Both the position numbers and the translations under genes were made by a program. Shown piece by piece: positions 49,670-60,042 of a stretch of 64,000 nt of DNA. The notes under the pieces are model-generated. The model did no database searches. It had not been told where the DNA came from and saw only the letters and a program-made list of their open reading frames with translations. Every line of letters starts with the position of its first letter. The first letter of the stretch is position 1. Origin of the DNA: CAXMST01 sp032122625 (GTDB taxonomy: Bacteria > Actinomycetota > Thermoleophilia > Solirubrobacterales > 70-9). The DNA is taken from NCBI GenBank assembly GCA_032122625.1, contig JAQBGG010000004.1, positions 1 through 64,000 on the forward strand, given 5' to 3'.

Positions 49670-50787
49670 CGCCCGGGTATGTGCTTCTCGAGGACGGGAC
49701 GCGCCTCGAGGGCGAGCTCTGCGGGGCTATCGACGTGGCCGGGGCCGGCTGTGGGGAGGTCGTCTTCAACACCGGCATGACCGGCTACCAGGAGTCGGTC
49801 ACCGACCCCTCCTACGCGGGCCAGATCATCACCTTCACCTACCCCTCGATCGGCAACTACGGCGTCTGCGCCGCGGCGATGGAGTCCGACGCCGCCCATG
49901 CTCGGGGCGTGATCATGCGCGACGCGCATAACGGCGAGGACTGCGCGACGGCTGAGCGTGGCTGGCTCGACTGGCTCTGCGACTGCGGGGTGCCGGCGAT
50001 CACCGGCGTCGACACGCGGGCCTTGGTCCGCCACATCCGCGACCGCGGGGCGATGCGGGGCGGGATCTTCTCGGCTGAGCTGCCCGAGTCGGAGGCGCGG
50101 GGGCGGGTCGGCGCCGAGCCATTGATGAGCGGGTCTGACCTGGCGCGGACGGTAAGCCCCCCAGATCGGGTCCTGCTCGAGGGCGACGGTCCCCACATCG
50201 TCGGTATCGACACCGGGATCAAGCTCTCGATAATCCGCCAGTTCCGCGAGCGCGGCTGCCGGCTGACGCTGCTCCCCTGCGATAGCTCGGCGGAGCAGAT
50301 CCTCGAGTGCGACCCCGACCTGATCTTCCTCGCCAACGGCCCCGGTGACCCCGCGGCGCTGGACTACGTGGTCGAGACGGTGCGAGGGGTGATCGGCAAG
50401 CGCCCGATCTTCGGTATCTGCCTCGGCCACCAGCTGCTTTGCCGGGCGATCGGCCTGGACACGTTCAAGCTGCCGTTCGGGCATCGAGGCAGCAACCACC
50501 CGGTCAAAGACCTGGCGACCGGGAAGATCGACATCACCTCCCAGAATCATGGCTTCGCCGTCGCCGGCCCGGGGGGAGAGCAGCGGATCGAGGGCGACAA
50601 GCCGGTCCGCTGGGAGACGGACTTCGGCGCCGCCGAGCTCTCCCACCTGAACCTCTACGATCGCACGGTCGAGGGGCTGATCCTGCGCGACGTCGAGGGG
50701 GGCACGGTCCAGTACCACCCCGAGGCGGGGCCGGGACCTCACGACGCCCGGTACCTGTTCGACCACTTCATGGAGTTGGCGGCATGA
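49666..50787 (+). CDS. carA: Carbamoyl-phosphate synthase small (glutaminase) subunit
   Basis: A 373-residue subunit releasing ammonia from glutamine for CarB. The nucleophile Cys is in FGICLGHQLL and the His-Glu pair in QYHPEAGPGPHDA; the N-terminal FNTGMTGYQESVTDPSY segment is diagnostic. ATG 49666 leads straight into the conserved start; the frame is open upstream but lacks family sequence there. Used for both pyrimidines and arginine. Confidence 0.97.
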   Translation: MTPGYVLLEDGTRLEGELCGAIDVAGAGCGEVVFNTGMTGYQESVTDPSYAGQIITFTYPSIGNYGVCAAAMESDAAHARGVIMRDAHNGEDCATAERGWLDWLCDCGVPAITGVDTRALVRHIRDRGAMRGGIFSAELPESEARGRVGAEPLMSGSDLARTVSPPDRVLLEGDGPHIVGIDTGIKLSIIRQFRERGCRLTLLPCDSSAEQILECDPDLIFLANGPGDPAALDYVVETVRGVIGKRPIFGICLGHQLLCRAIGLDTFKLPFGHRGSNHPVKDLATGKIDITSQNHGFAVAGPGGEQRIEGDKPVRWETDFGAAELSHLNLYDRTVEGLILRDVEGGTVQYHPEAGPGPHDARYLFDHFMELAA

Positions 50788-50818
50788 GAACTGCGATCGA
50801 CGTTGGAGCCGGGATCTG

Positions 50819-50819
<1 letters not shown>
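50784..50819 (+). CDS. 11-codon bridging mini-ORF between carA and carB
   Basis: ATG 50784 overlaps the carA stop (ATGA). The reading frame MRTAIDVGAGI ends at TGA 50817-50819, which overlaps the carB ATG (TGATG). It spans the 31-nt gap exactly. Too short to judge as a gene; the likely role is ribosome handover to carB. Confidence 0.3.
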
Positions 50820-53967
<3,148 letters not shown>

Positions 53968-53971
<4 letters not shown>

Positions 53972-54846
53972 GCGCGCCCGCCGCGCCCGGGGGCCGCGTC
54001 CTCGCCCCGCTGGGCCGACGCGCCACCGAGGTTGTCGCCAATCAAGCCTCAGGTGGTTACCGGATCCTCTCCGCCCTCGATCGTAAGGGGCCGGATCCGG
54101 CAGCGGGGCAGTTCTACATGCTCTCCAGCGAGAGCTACTGGGGTGAGGGATCCGCTCGCCCGTACCTCCCACGCGCCTTCTCCGTAGCCGAGGCCGAGCG
54201 CGGGGGCGCCGAGGGCTCCGGCGTCCGGCTTGACTTCCTGCTCGAGGACGTCGGCCCCGGCACGGCCCGGCTCGCTGCGCTCGAGCCCGGCGAGCAGCTG
54301 CAGATCACCGGGCCGCTTGGGCGCCCGTTCTCGCCTCCGCGCGAGGTCAACCCGCGGGCTCAGGGGGCGATCCTGGTTGGCGGCGGGATCGGCATGGCGC
54401 CGCTGGCGATCCTGCGGCGCGAGCTGGGCGGTCGCGGGGTGCCCCTGCGGACGCTGCTCGGATTCCGCGACCGCGCCCACTCCGGCGGGATGGAGCTGTT
54501 TCGGTGCTCCGAGGTCGGCCTCGCATCAGAGGACGGCCACGCCGGCCACCGCGGTTACGTCACCGACCTCTTGGCACAGATGCTCGAGGGCGATCAGGCC
54601 GACACGGCCGTCGTCTACTCCTGCGGCCCGCCGGCGATGCTCGAGGCGGTGCGCAGCCTCTGCTCCGAGCGCGGCGTCCCCTCCGAACTGGCGATGGAAT
54701 CACCGATGGCCTGTGGCTTCGGCGCCTGCTTCGGCTGCGCTGTGCCCCTCGCCTCCGGCGGCTACATGCGGCTCTGCGTGGACGGCCCCGTCGTCCGCGG
54801 CGATCAGATCGAGACAGCGCTAATCGCGGGAGCGGGCCACCGATGA
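53968..54846 (+). CDS. pyrK: Dihydroorotate dehydrogenase electron transfer subunit PyrK
   Basis: A 292-residue flavin and 2Fe-2S protein that passes electrons from dihydroorotate dehydrogenase to NAD. FAD-binding RPYLPRAFSV, NAD-domain GAILVGGGIGMAPLAIL, and the cluster cysteines in ESPMACGFGACFGCAVP and RLCVDGPV. It pairs with the class 1B PyrD downstream. The TTG start overlaps the carB stop. Confidence 0.93.
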
Positions 54847-54968
54847 GTCAGGCACATCGCGCATCTCCTCCGCTTCGCGTCCGGGGATGCGCGCCTCCTA
54901 CCCAACTCCCGGCGACGCCCCGATCACCGCACCTCCTCGGGCTGCGCCCTGCGGGGGTGCCGGAATGA
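54843..54968 (+). CDS. 41-codon bridging mini-ORF between pyrK and pyrD
   Basis: ATG 54843 overlaps the pyrK stop (ATGA), and the frame runs without interruption to TGA 54966-54968, overlapping the pyrD ATG (ATGA). The peptide begins MSQAHRASPPLRVRGCAPP and is Pro/Arg-rich. The DNA holds two hairpin repeats, so this may be a repeat insertion kept in frame. Coding for a useful peptide is doubtful; a relay function is more likely. Confidence 0.4.
   Translation: MSQAHRASPPLRVRGCAPPTQLPATPRSPHLLGLRPAGVPE
54858..54960 (+). repeat. Two adjacent hairpin repeats before pyrD
   Basis: First: CGCGCATCTCC (54858-54868) with GGGGATGCGCG (54883-54893), 11 bp with one T-G pair. Second: GCACCTCC (54929-54936) with GGGGGTGC (54953-54960), 8 bp with one T-G pair and an inner GGGC/GCCC. 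The loop of the first contains CGCTTCGCGTCCGGG (54871-54885), found identically at 49629-49643 in the gap before carA. Confidence 0.7.
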
Positions 54969-55840
54969 GTGCGTCGCCTCTGGTGTTCTGTGGGATCGAA
55001 CTCGCGCATCCGATCATCAACGGGTCGGGGACCTTTGATGCGATCGCCGCTCGGCGGGTGTTCGGCGAGGAGCTGCTCGAGCGGTTTCCCTTCAGCGCCT
55101 TCGTCTCGAAGACGATCACGGCCGCGCCGCGGCCCGGCAATCCGCCCCCGCGTCTGTGGGAGGAGGGCGCGGGGATGATTAACTCGATCGGGCTGCCGAA
55201 CAAGGGTCTCGAGGGCTTCCTCGAGCATGACCTGCCGCACCTGTCGAGGTTGCCCGTGCCGTTGATCGTCTCGGTCATGGGGACCAGCGCCGAGGAGTTC
55301 TCGACCCTGATCGAGGGGGTCGGGGGTCGCGATGAGGTAGCGGCGTTGGAGCTCAACATCTCCTGCCCGAACGTGCATTCAGGGCTGATCGTCGGCGAGC
55401 AACCGGAGGAGACGCTGGCGCTCCTGCGCGCCGTCCGACCCCTGACCACGAAGCCGCTGATCGTCAAGCTGACGCCGAACGTGGCCGACCCCGCAGCGAT
55501 CGCCCTCGCCGCCGAGCAAGGTGGGGCGGACGCCGTCTCCCTGATCAACACGATCAAGGCCACCGCCTACGATCGCTCGAGCGGCGAGCGCTGGCTCGGG
55601 GCCGGCAGCGGCGGGCTCTCCGGGCCGGCCGTGCGCACCGTCGCCCTGCACCAGGTGGCCGCGGTTGCCGGCACCGTCGGCATTGCGGTCGTCGGTATGG
55701 GGGGCGTGGAGACCGGGTCCGACGCGGCCGATCTGATCGCCGCCGGCGCCTCCGTTGTTGCCGTTGGCACCGCGAGCTTCCGCGATCCACTGGCCGCCGC
55801 ACGGGTCCGCACCGAACTGGAGGCGCTCGGCGCGATGTGA
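54965..55840 (+). CDS. pyrD: Dihydroorotate dehydrogenase, class 1B catalytic subunit
   Basis: A 291-residue FMN enzyme. The class 1 catalytic Cys lies in LELNISCPNVHSG; PIINGSGTFD at the N-terminus, VKLTPNVAD, and the phosphate-binding GMGGVETGSDAADLIAAGAS end are intact. Class 1B is confirmed by the adjacent pyrK. It is the last gene of the operon; pyrF and pyrE are not in the window, since the next gene is mihF. Confidence 0.97.
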   Translation: MSASPLVFCGIELAHPIINGSGTFDAIAARRVFGEELLERFPFSAFVSKTITAAPRPGNPPPRLWEEGAGMINSIGLPNKGLEGFLEHDLPHLSRLPVPLIVSVMGTSAEEFSTLIEGVGGRDEVAALELNISCPNVHSGLIVGEQPEETLALLRAVRPLTTKPLIVKLTPNVADPAAIALAAEQGGADAVSLINTIKATAYDRSSGERWLGAGSGGLSGPAVRTVALHQVAAVAGTVGIAVVGMGGVETGSDAADLIAAGASVVAVGTASFRDPLAAARVRTELEALGAM

Positions 55841-55987
55841 CAGTGAGTTGAGCGCTCGCGCTCGCAATCCGCAAATACCGCGATCACAACCCATCTTTGT
55901 TCTAATCGCGCACTCGACCTCGACCTCAGGTCTAGGTGAATTCATAGAAACCTGCCCCGATCCGCCAACGGACGGGCGTCGCGGATG

Positions 55988-55993
55988 TATTAT
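55988..55993 (+). promoter_or_regulatory. -10 element (TATTAT) for mihF
   Basis: TATTAT lies 10 nt before the mihF ATG at 56004, so the message would have a leader of about 3 nt. The 163-nt gap upstream has no coding potential. Confidence 0.5.
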
Positions 55994-56003
55994 CGCCGCG
56001 CCG

Positions 56004-56339
56004 ATGCCGTCGACCTCCTCGCCAGCCGTTCCGATTCCCGCCCGCAGCAAGGACCAGCGGATGAGGGCGTTGGAAATGGCGAATGAGATCCGTACCAAGC
56101 GGGCTCAGCTGAAGCGGGATCTGAAGGCGGGCAAGGTCAATATCGACGCGCTCTTGCTGAAGCCGCCCGAGTGGCTCGGCTCGGCCAAGGTCTTCGACAT
56201 CATCCTCGCGGTGCCCAAGTACGGCCGAGTCAAGGTAAACCGGATTCTCAACCAGTGCCGGATCTCGCCGTCGAAGACGATCGGCGGCCTCTCGGAGCGC
56301 CAGCGCGCCGAGCTCGTCGCCCTCCTCCGCCGCCGCTAG
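56004..56339 (+). CDS. mihF: Integration host factor, actinobacterial type (mIHF)
   Basis: A 111-residue nucleoid protein. The RTKRAQLKRDLKAGKVNID and VPKYGRVKVNRILNQCRISPS segments match the mycobacterial integration host factor family, an essential DNA-bending protein unrelated in fold to enterobacterial IHF; its helix-two-turn-helix lies in AVPKYGRVKVNRIL, and GLSERQRAELVALL closes the protein. The frame is open upstream, but the -10 element and homology start at 56004. mihF next to gmk is the classical actinobacterial order. Confidence 0.92.
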   Translation: MPSTSSPAVPIPARSKDQRMRALEMANEIRTKRAQLKRDLKAGKVNIDALLLKPPEWLGSAKVFDIILAVPKYGRVKVNRILNQCRISPSKTIGGLSERQRAELVALLRRR

Positions 56340-56357
56340 CTCCGCCGTCCTAGAAGA

Positions 56358-56474
56358 CGTCACGGCGCGTCGCGCGGGTGGCGCCGGGTGGGGGACCCCC
56401 GGACCCGCGCGCAGGCGCAGCCGAGCACGGTCCGGGGGTGCCCGGCGACAGGACCCGCGCGACGCGCCGTGACG
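56358..56474. repeat. 117-bp long palindrome between mihF and gmk
   Basis: Outer arms of 22 bp are perfect (56358-56379 with 56453-56474; they read CGTCACGGCGCGTCGCGCGG inward from the left). Inside are CGCCGGG/CCCGGCG (56382-56388 with 56441-56447) and ACCCCCGGACC/GGTCCGGGGGT (56395-56405 with 56429-56439), leaving a 23-nt central loop. It carries no gene and no T run. It could act as a strong terminator or a mobile miniature inverted-repeat element. Confidence 0.85.
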
Positions 56475-56502
56475 CGCCTCGCTATCCGATCGCCGCGGCA
56501 GA

Positions 56503-57069
56503 ATGGCCGCCGTGCCACGGGTATTCGTAATCACTGGCCCCTCGGGGGTTGGCAAGGGGACTCTGATCCGAGAGCTGCGCAGCCGCGTGCCAGAGCTCGA
56601 GCTCTCGATCTCGGCGACGACCAGGCCGCCGCGGCCGGGCGAAGAGGACGGATCCGACTACCACTTCCTCTCCCGTGAGCAGTTCGACAGCGGCGTCGCC
56701 GCCGGCGACTTCCTCGAGTGGGCCACCTACAGCGGCAACCGTTACGGGACCCTGCGCTCGGAGGTTGAGCGCCGGACCGAAGGCGGCGCTCCGGTTGTGC
56801 TCGAGATCGAGGTGCAGGGGGCGCGGCAGGTGCGCGAGACGATGCCGGAGGCGGTGCGGATCTTCATCGAGCCGCCGACCGCGGATGAGTTGCGAAAGCG
56901 GCTCGAGGGCCGCGGCACCGATGATCCCGAGACGATCGAGCGGCGGCTGGAGGAAGCTCGTAAGGAGCTTCGCGCCAAGGATGAGTTCGGCCACCGGGTT
57001 ACCAATGACGACATCGATCGCGCGGCCAACGAACTGGCAGGCATAGTGCGCTCGGCGCTGGACCGGTAA
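56503..57069 (+). CDS. gmk: Guanylate kinase
   Basis: A 188-residue enzyme phosphorylating GMP to GDP. P-loop ITGPSGVGKGTL, GMP-binding SATTRPPRPGEEDGSDYHFL and YGT motif (GNRYGTLRSEV) are intact. GTG 56512, three codons further in, gives the more usual VPRVFVITGPSG start and lies 7 nt after CAGAAT (56499-56504), so it is an equally good start. Confidence 0.96.
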   Translation: MAAVPRVFVITGPSGVGKGTLIRELRSRVPELELSISATTRPPRPGEEDGSDYHFLSREQFDSGVAAGDFLEWATYSGNRYGTLRSEVERRTEGGAPVVLEIEVQGARQVRETMPEAVRIFIEPPTADELRKRLEGRGTDDPETIERRLEEARKELRAKDEFGHRVTNDDIDRAANELAGIVRSALDR

Positions 57070-57104
57070 TGGCCGCCGGCCATAAGCGCTAAGGTCCCGC
57101 GCCG

Positions 57105-57335
57105 ATGGTCAAGCCCCGAGTAGACAAACTGATGGCGCGCACCGACTCCCATTATGCGGCGGTCATCATCGCCGCGAAGCGGGCGCGTCAGCTCAACAGC
57201 TATTACCGCGCCCTTGGCGAGGGCACCTACGAGGAGCACACTCCACCGATGGTGGAGACCGATACAGGCAACTACCTGACGATCGGCCTCGAGGAACTCG
57301 CCCAAGGCAAGATCAAGTACGAGTACCGGCACTAG
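57105..57335 (+). CDS. rpoZ: RNA polymerase omega subunit
   Basis: A 76-residue protein promoting RNA polymerase assembly. Conserved DSHYAAVIIAAKRARQLN and, near the end, LTIGLEELAQGKIKYEY match the actinobacterial omega form. TAAGGT lies 9 nt before the ATG. Normal position between gmk and coaBC. Confidence 0.94.
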   Translation: MVKPRVDKLMARTDSHYAAVIIAAKRARQLNSYYRALGEGTYEEHTPPMVETDTGNYLTIGLEELAQGKIKYEYRH

Positions 57336-57365
57336 CCGGATCTCTTCGGCCCCCGGGAGGGCTGC

Positions 57366-58613
57366 ATGGCGCGGATACTTTTGGGAGTGAGTGGCGGCAT
57401 CGCCGCTTACAAGGCGATCGAGATCGCCCGTCTCGCCACGCGCGCCAACCACGGCGTGCGGGTGCTGATGACGCCCGCGGCGACGCGCTTCGTGGGCGCC
57501 GCCACCTTCGAGGGGATCGTCGGCGCCCCGGTCCTGATCGACGAGTTCGAGCGCGACCCCGCCCGCGGCACCTTTCCCGGCGATCCGCTCCCCGAGCACG
57601 ATCCGATCTCCCACCTCGAGTTGGTCACCCGTGCCGACGCCTTCCTCGTCGCGCCCGCCTCGGCCAACACGATCGCGAAACTGGCCGCCGGAGCCTGCGA
57701 CTCGATGCTGACGACGTCCTTTCTCGCCTGCACGGCTCCCCGTTTGATCGCCCCGGCGATGAACGACCGCATGTACAAAGCGGCCGCGACCCAGGCCAAC
57801 CTGACCACATTGCGCGAGCGAGGAATCACGGTGATCGACCCCGACACGGGCCCGCTCGCCTCCCGCGGCGAGTACGGGACCGGCCGCCTGCCGCCTCCCG
57901 AGCGCCTGCTGGCCGAGATCGAGGCGGCCCTGCCGACGGCAGCAGGGGCCTGGGACGGCCTCAGGGTCCTCGTCACCGCCGGTGGCACCCGCGAGGCAAT
58001 CGACCCGGTTCGCTTCATCGGCAACCGCTCCAGCGGTCGCATGGGGGTGGCGCTGGCAGCGGCGGCAGCCCGCCGCGGCGCTGTCGTGACGTTGATCGCC
58101 GCCAACGTGTCACTGCCGACGCCCGCGGGCGTCGATCGCGTCGACGTCGTCAGCGCCGAGGATCTGGAGCAGGCCGCCGAGCGGGCCTTCGTTGACTGTC
58201 ACGTGCTGCTGATGGCCGCCGCCGTTGCCGACTTCCGCCCTGCGGTCGTGGAGCCGGGCAAGCTCGTTCGGGAGAGTTCCAGCGCAACGAGCCTCGAGCT
58301 CGAGTCCACGTCCGACGTCCTCGCAGGGCTCGCGTCGCGGAGTTCGGGGGATCAGACCCTGGTCGGGTTCGCGGCCGAGCACGGGGGGGACTTCGTCGCG
58401 CGCGCCCGCGCCAAGCTCGAGCGCAAGGGTCTTGCCGCGATCGTCGTCAACGACGTCTCCGATCCCGCCATCGGATTCGACAGCAGCGAGAATGAGGTCA
58501 CAGTGGTCGAGGCTGCTGTTTCGCATGCTCTCCCGCGTGGCAGTAAGGACGATGTCGCGGAAGCGATTCTCGACCGCGTGGCGGCTCTCCGTGAGGAGCG
58601 CTCGCGGCGCTGA
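57366..58613 (+). CDS. coaBC: Phosphopantothenoylcysteine decarboxylase/synthetase CoaBC
   Basis: A 415-residue bifunctional coenzyme A enzyme. The CoaC flavoprotein half begins LLGVSGGIAAYKAIEIARL, with the catalytic His in PISHLELV, PASANTIAKLAAG and the PAMNDRMY substrate clamp. The CoaB half begins near residue 195 (LRVLVTAGGTREAIDPVRFI) with GNRSSGRMG and AAAVADFRP. GGGAGG lies before the ATG. Length normal. Confidence 0.97.
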   Translation: MARILLGVSGGIAAYKAIEIARLATRANHGVRVLMTPAATRFVGAATFEGIVGAPVLIDEFERDPARGTFPGDPLPEHDPISHLELVTRADAFLVAPASANTIAKLAAGACDSMLTTSFLACTAPRLIAPAMNDRMYKAAATQANLTTLRERGITVIDPDTGPLASRGEYGTGRLPPPERLLAEIEAALPTAAGAWDGLRVLVTAGGTREAIDPVRFIGNRSSGRMGVALAAAAARRGAVVTLIAANVSLPTPAGVDRVDVVSAEDLEQAAERAFVDCHVLLMAAAVADFRPAVVEPGKLVRESSSATSLELESTSDVLAGLASRSSGDQTLVGFAAEHGGDFVARARAKLERKGLAAIVVNDVSDPAIGFDSSENEVTVVEAAVSHALPRGSKDDVAEAILDRVAALREERSRR

Positions 58614-58632
58614 GGCGACCTCATCGTCTGGC

Positions 58633-58638
58633 TAGGCT
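58633..58638 (+). promoter_or_regulatory. Leaderless -10 element (TAGGCT) for the TPR gene
   Basis: TAGGCT, 7 nt, then ATG at 58646. Confidence 0.5.
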
Positions 58639-58645
58639 TTGAGGT

Positions 58646-59044
58646 ATGAGCGAGTGCCCTCCCGAAGACGATTCTGAGCCCACCGGCCCGGACTCCACCT
58701 ATGAGCTCTACCGCCGCGGCATCAACCTGCTGGAGCGGGGCGATTACGACGCGGCGGCGGTACCGCTCAGTCGGGTAGCGGCCCGCGAGCCGCAGAAGTC
58801 GTCGGTCCGCGAGGCGCTCGGTCGTGCTTACTTCCGGGCTCGTCGCTATCGCGAGGCCGTGGCTGAGTTCGAGGCGGTGATCGAGCACTATCCCGTCAAC
58901 GACTTCGCCCACTTCTGCCTCGGCCGGGCCCTGGCGCTCAGCGGCCACTCCGATCGCGCCCGCCGCCACCTGGCGATCGCCGCGAACCTGCAGCCCGGCC
59001 GCCGCGACTACCGCGTCTACCGCGAGCGCCTGGCCGGCTCCTAG
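58646..59044 (+). CDS. Small tetratricopeptide-repeat protein
   Basis: A 132-residue protein made of about three TPR units (YELYRRGINLLERGDYDAAA, VREALGRAYFRARRYREAVA, AHFCLGRALALSGHSDRARR), a protein-interaction scaffold. The first 20 residues are acidic and Pro-rich. Its partner is unknown. It lies 14 nt before dtd and probably shares its transcript. Confidence 0.85.
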   Translation: MSECPPEDDSEPTGPDSTYELYRRGINLLERGDYDAAAVPLSRVAAREPQKSSVREALGRAYFRARRYREAVAEFEAVIEHYPVNDFAHFCLGRALALSGHSDRARRHLAIAANLQPGRRDYRVYRERLAGS

Positions 59045-59058
59045 CGGGTAGGTCGCTG

Positions 59059-59487
59059 ATGCGTGCTCTTGTCCAGCGGGTCAGCTCGGCGAGGGTCAGC
59101 GTGGCCGGCCGGCCGATCTCCGAGATCGGCGCGGGGATGCTGGTCCTGCTCGGCGTCACCCACTCCGACGACGAGGCAACGGCGGCGAAGATGGCGGCCA
59201 GGCTGGCCAAGCTGCGGATCTTCGAGGATGCGGACGGCCGGATCAACGAACCGCTCGGCGAGCGCGAGGTGCTTTGCGTGAGCCAGTTCACCCTCTACGC
59301 CGAGATCGCCAAAGGCAACCGTCCCAGCTTCACCGCCGCCGCGCCGGCGGAGCGGGCTGAGGCCCTCTATGACGCCGTCTGCGAGGCACTCGGCGCAAGC
59401 CGCGGAGCCTTCGGCGCGAAGATGGATGTGGAACTCCTCAACGACGGTCCGTTGACCCTGATGGTCGAGGTCGAACCCAACTCTTGA
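59059..59487 (+). CDS. dtd: D-aminoacyl-tRNA deacylase
   Basis: A 142-residue proofreading enzyme removing D-amino acids (and glycine) from tRNA. The two signature motifs are LCVSQFTLYAE and LLNDGPLTLMVE, the SQ-T and GP pairs that meet across the dimer. MRALVQRVSSARVSV is the usual N-terminus. Length normal. Its stop codon lies inside the -35 of the nusA-operon promoter. Confidence 0.96.
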   Translation: MRALVQRVSSARVSVAGRPISEIGAGMLVLLGVTHSDDEATAAKMAARLAKLRIFEDADGRINEPLGEREVLCVSQFTLYAEIAKGNRPSFTAAAPAERAEALYDAVCEALGASRGAFGAKMDVELLNDGPLTLMVEVEPNS

Positions 59488-59511
59488 TCGCCGCTCTGGC
59501 GTGGCTATACT
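59484..59511 (+). promoter_or_regulatory. Promoter of the rimP-nusA-infB operon
   Basis: TTGATC (59484-59489), 16 nt, then TATACT (59506-59511): a good sigma-70-type promoter overlapping the dtd stop. Transcription should start near 59518, leaving a 90-nt leader. Confidence 0.7.
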
Positions 59512-59545
59512 CAGGTTTCACCTTTGCAGCTGATTCGTCGCGAGA

Positions 59546-59570
59546 GGTGGGCCGCCGGCCCGCCTTTTTT
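59546..59570 (+). terminator. Attenuator-like terminator in the rimP-nusA leader
   Basis: GGTGGGCC (59546-59553) pairs with GGCCCGCC (59557-59564), one G-T pair, 3-nt loop, followed by six T (59565-59570). It lies between the promoter and rimP, so transcripts of the operon must pass it. A role in NusA autoregulation is likely. Confidence 0.8.
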
Positions 59571-59607
59571 ATCGCCTTGGAGCGGTTCGCGAAGGGGCGA
59601 GAAACCA

Positions 59608-60042
59608 GTGCTAGAGCTAGAGAAAGACATCACAGAGAAGATCACAGCGGTCGATCCGCGGATCGAGTTGATCGCGGTCGAGAAGGCGGGCCCCGAGGCT
59701 CTGCGGATCTATGTCGATCACCCCGACGGCGTCGATCTCGGAGTCTGTGAGCGGGTCAATAGCGCGCTTTCCGACCTCAGCGACGACTGGGCCATTGAGG
59801 TCTCCTCGCCCGGGCTCGATCGTCTCCTGACCAAACCTGACCATTACCGGCGCTTCCTCGGATCGCGGGTAAAGGTCCGCACCAGCGAGCCGATCGACGG
59901 CCGCAAGACGTTCAACGGCCGCCTGCAAGCCGCCGACGAGCGCGCCGTAAGCGTTGCCGACGAGCAGGGTCCGGTCGAGATTCCACTCGCGGTCGTGCAT
60001 CGCTCCAATCTTGTTCCCGAGTTTTCGGAGGTAAGCCAGTGA
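59608..60042 (+). CDS. rimP: Ribosome maturation factor RimP
   Basis: A 144-residue protein needed for small ribosomal subunit assembly. Conserved LRIYVDHPDGVDLGVCERVN and EVSSPGLDRLLTKPDHYRRFLGSRVKV (as EVSSPGLDRLL, then the KPDHYRRFLG segment) identify it. The GTG at 59608 is the start consistent with the leader attenuator; longer reading is possible but crosses the terminator. Stop overlaps nusA (GTGA). Confidence 0.94.
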   Translation: MLELEKDITEKITAVDPRIELIAVEKAGPEALRIYVDHPDGVDLGVCERVNSALSDLSDDWAIEVSSPGLDRLLTKPDHYRRFLGSRVKVRTSEPIDGRKTFNGRLQAADERAVSVADEQGPVEIPLAVVHRSNLVPEFSEVSQ

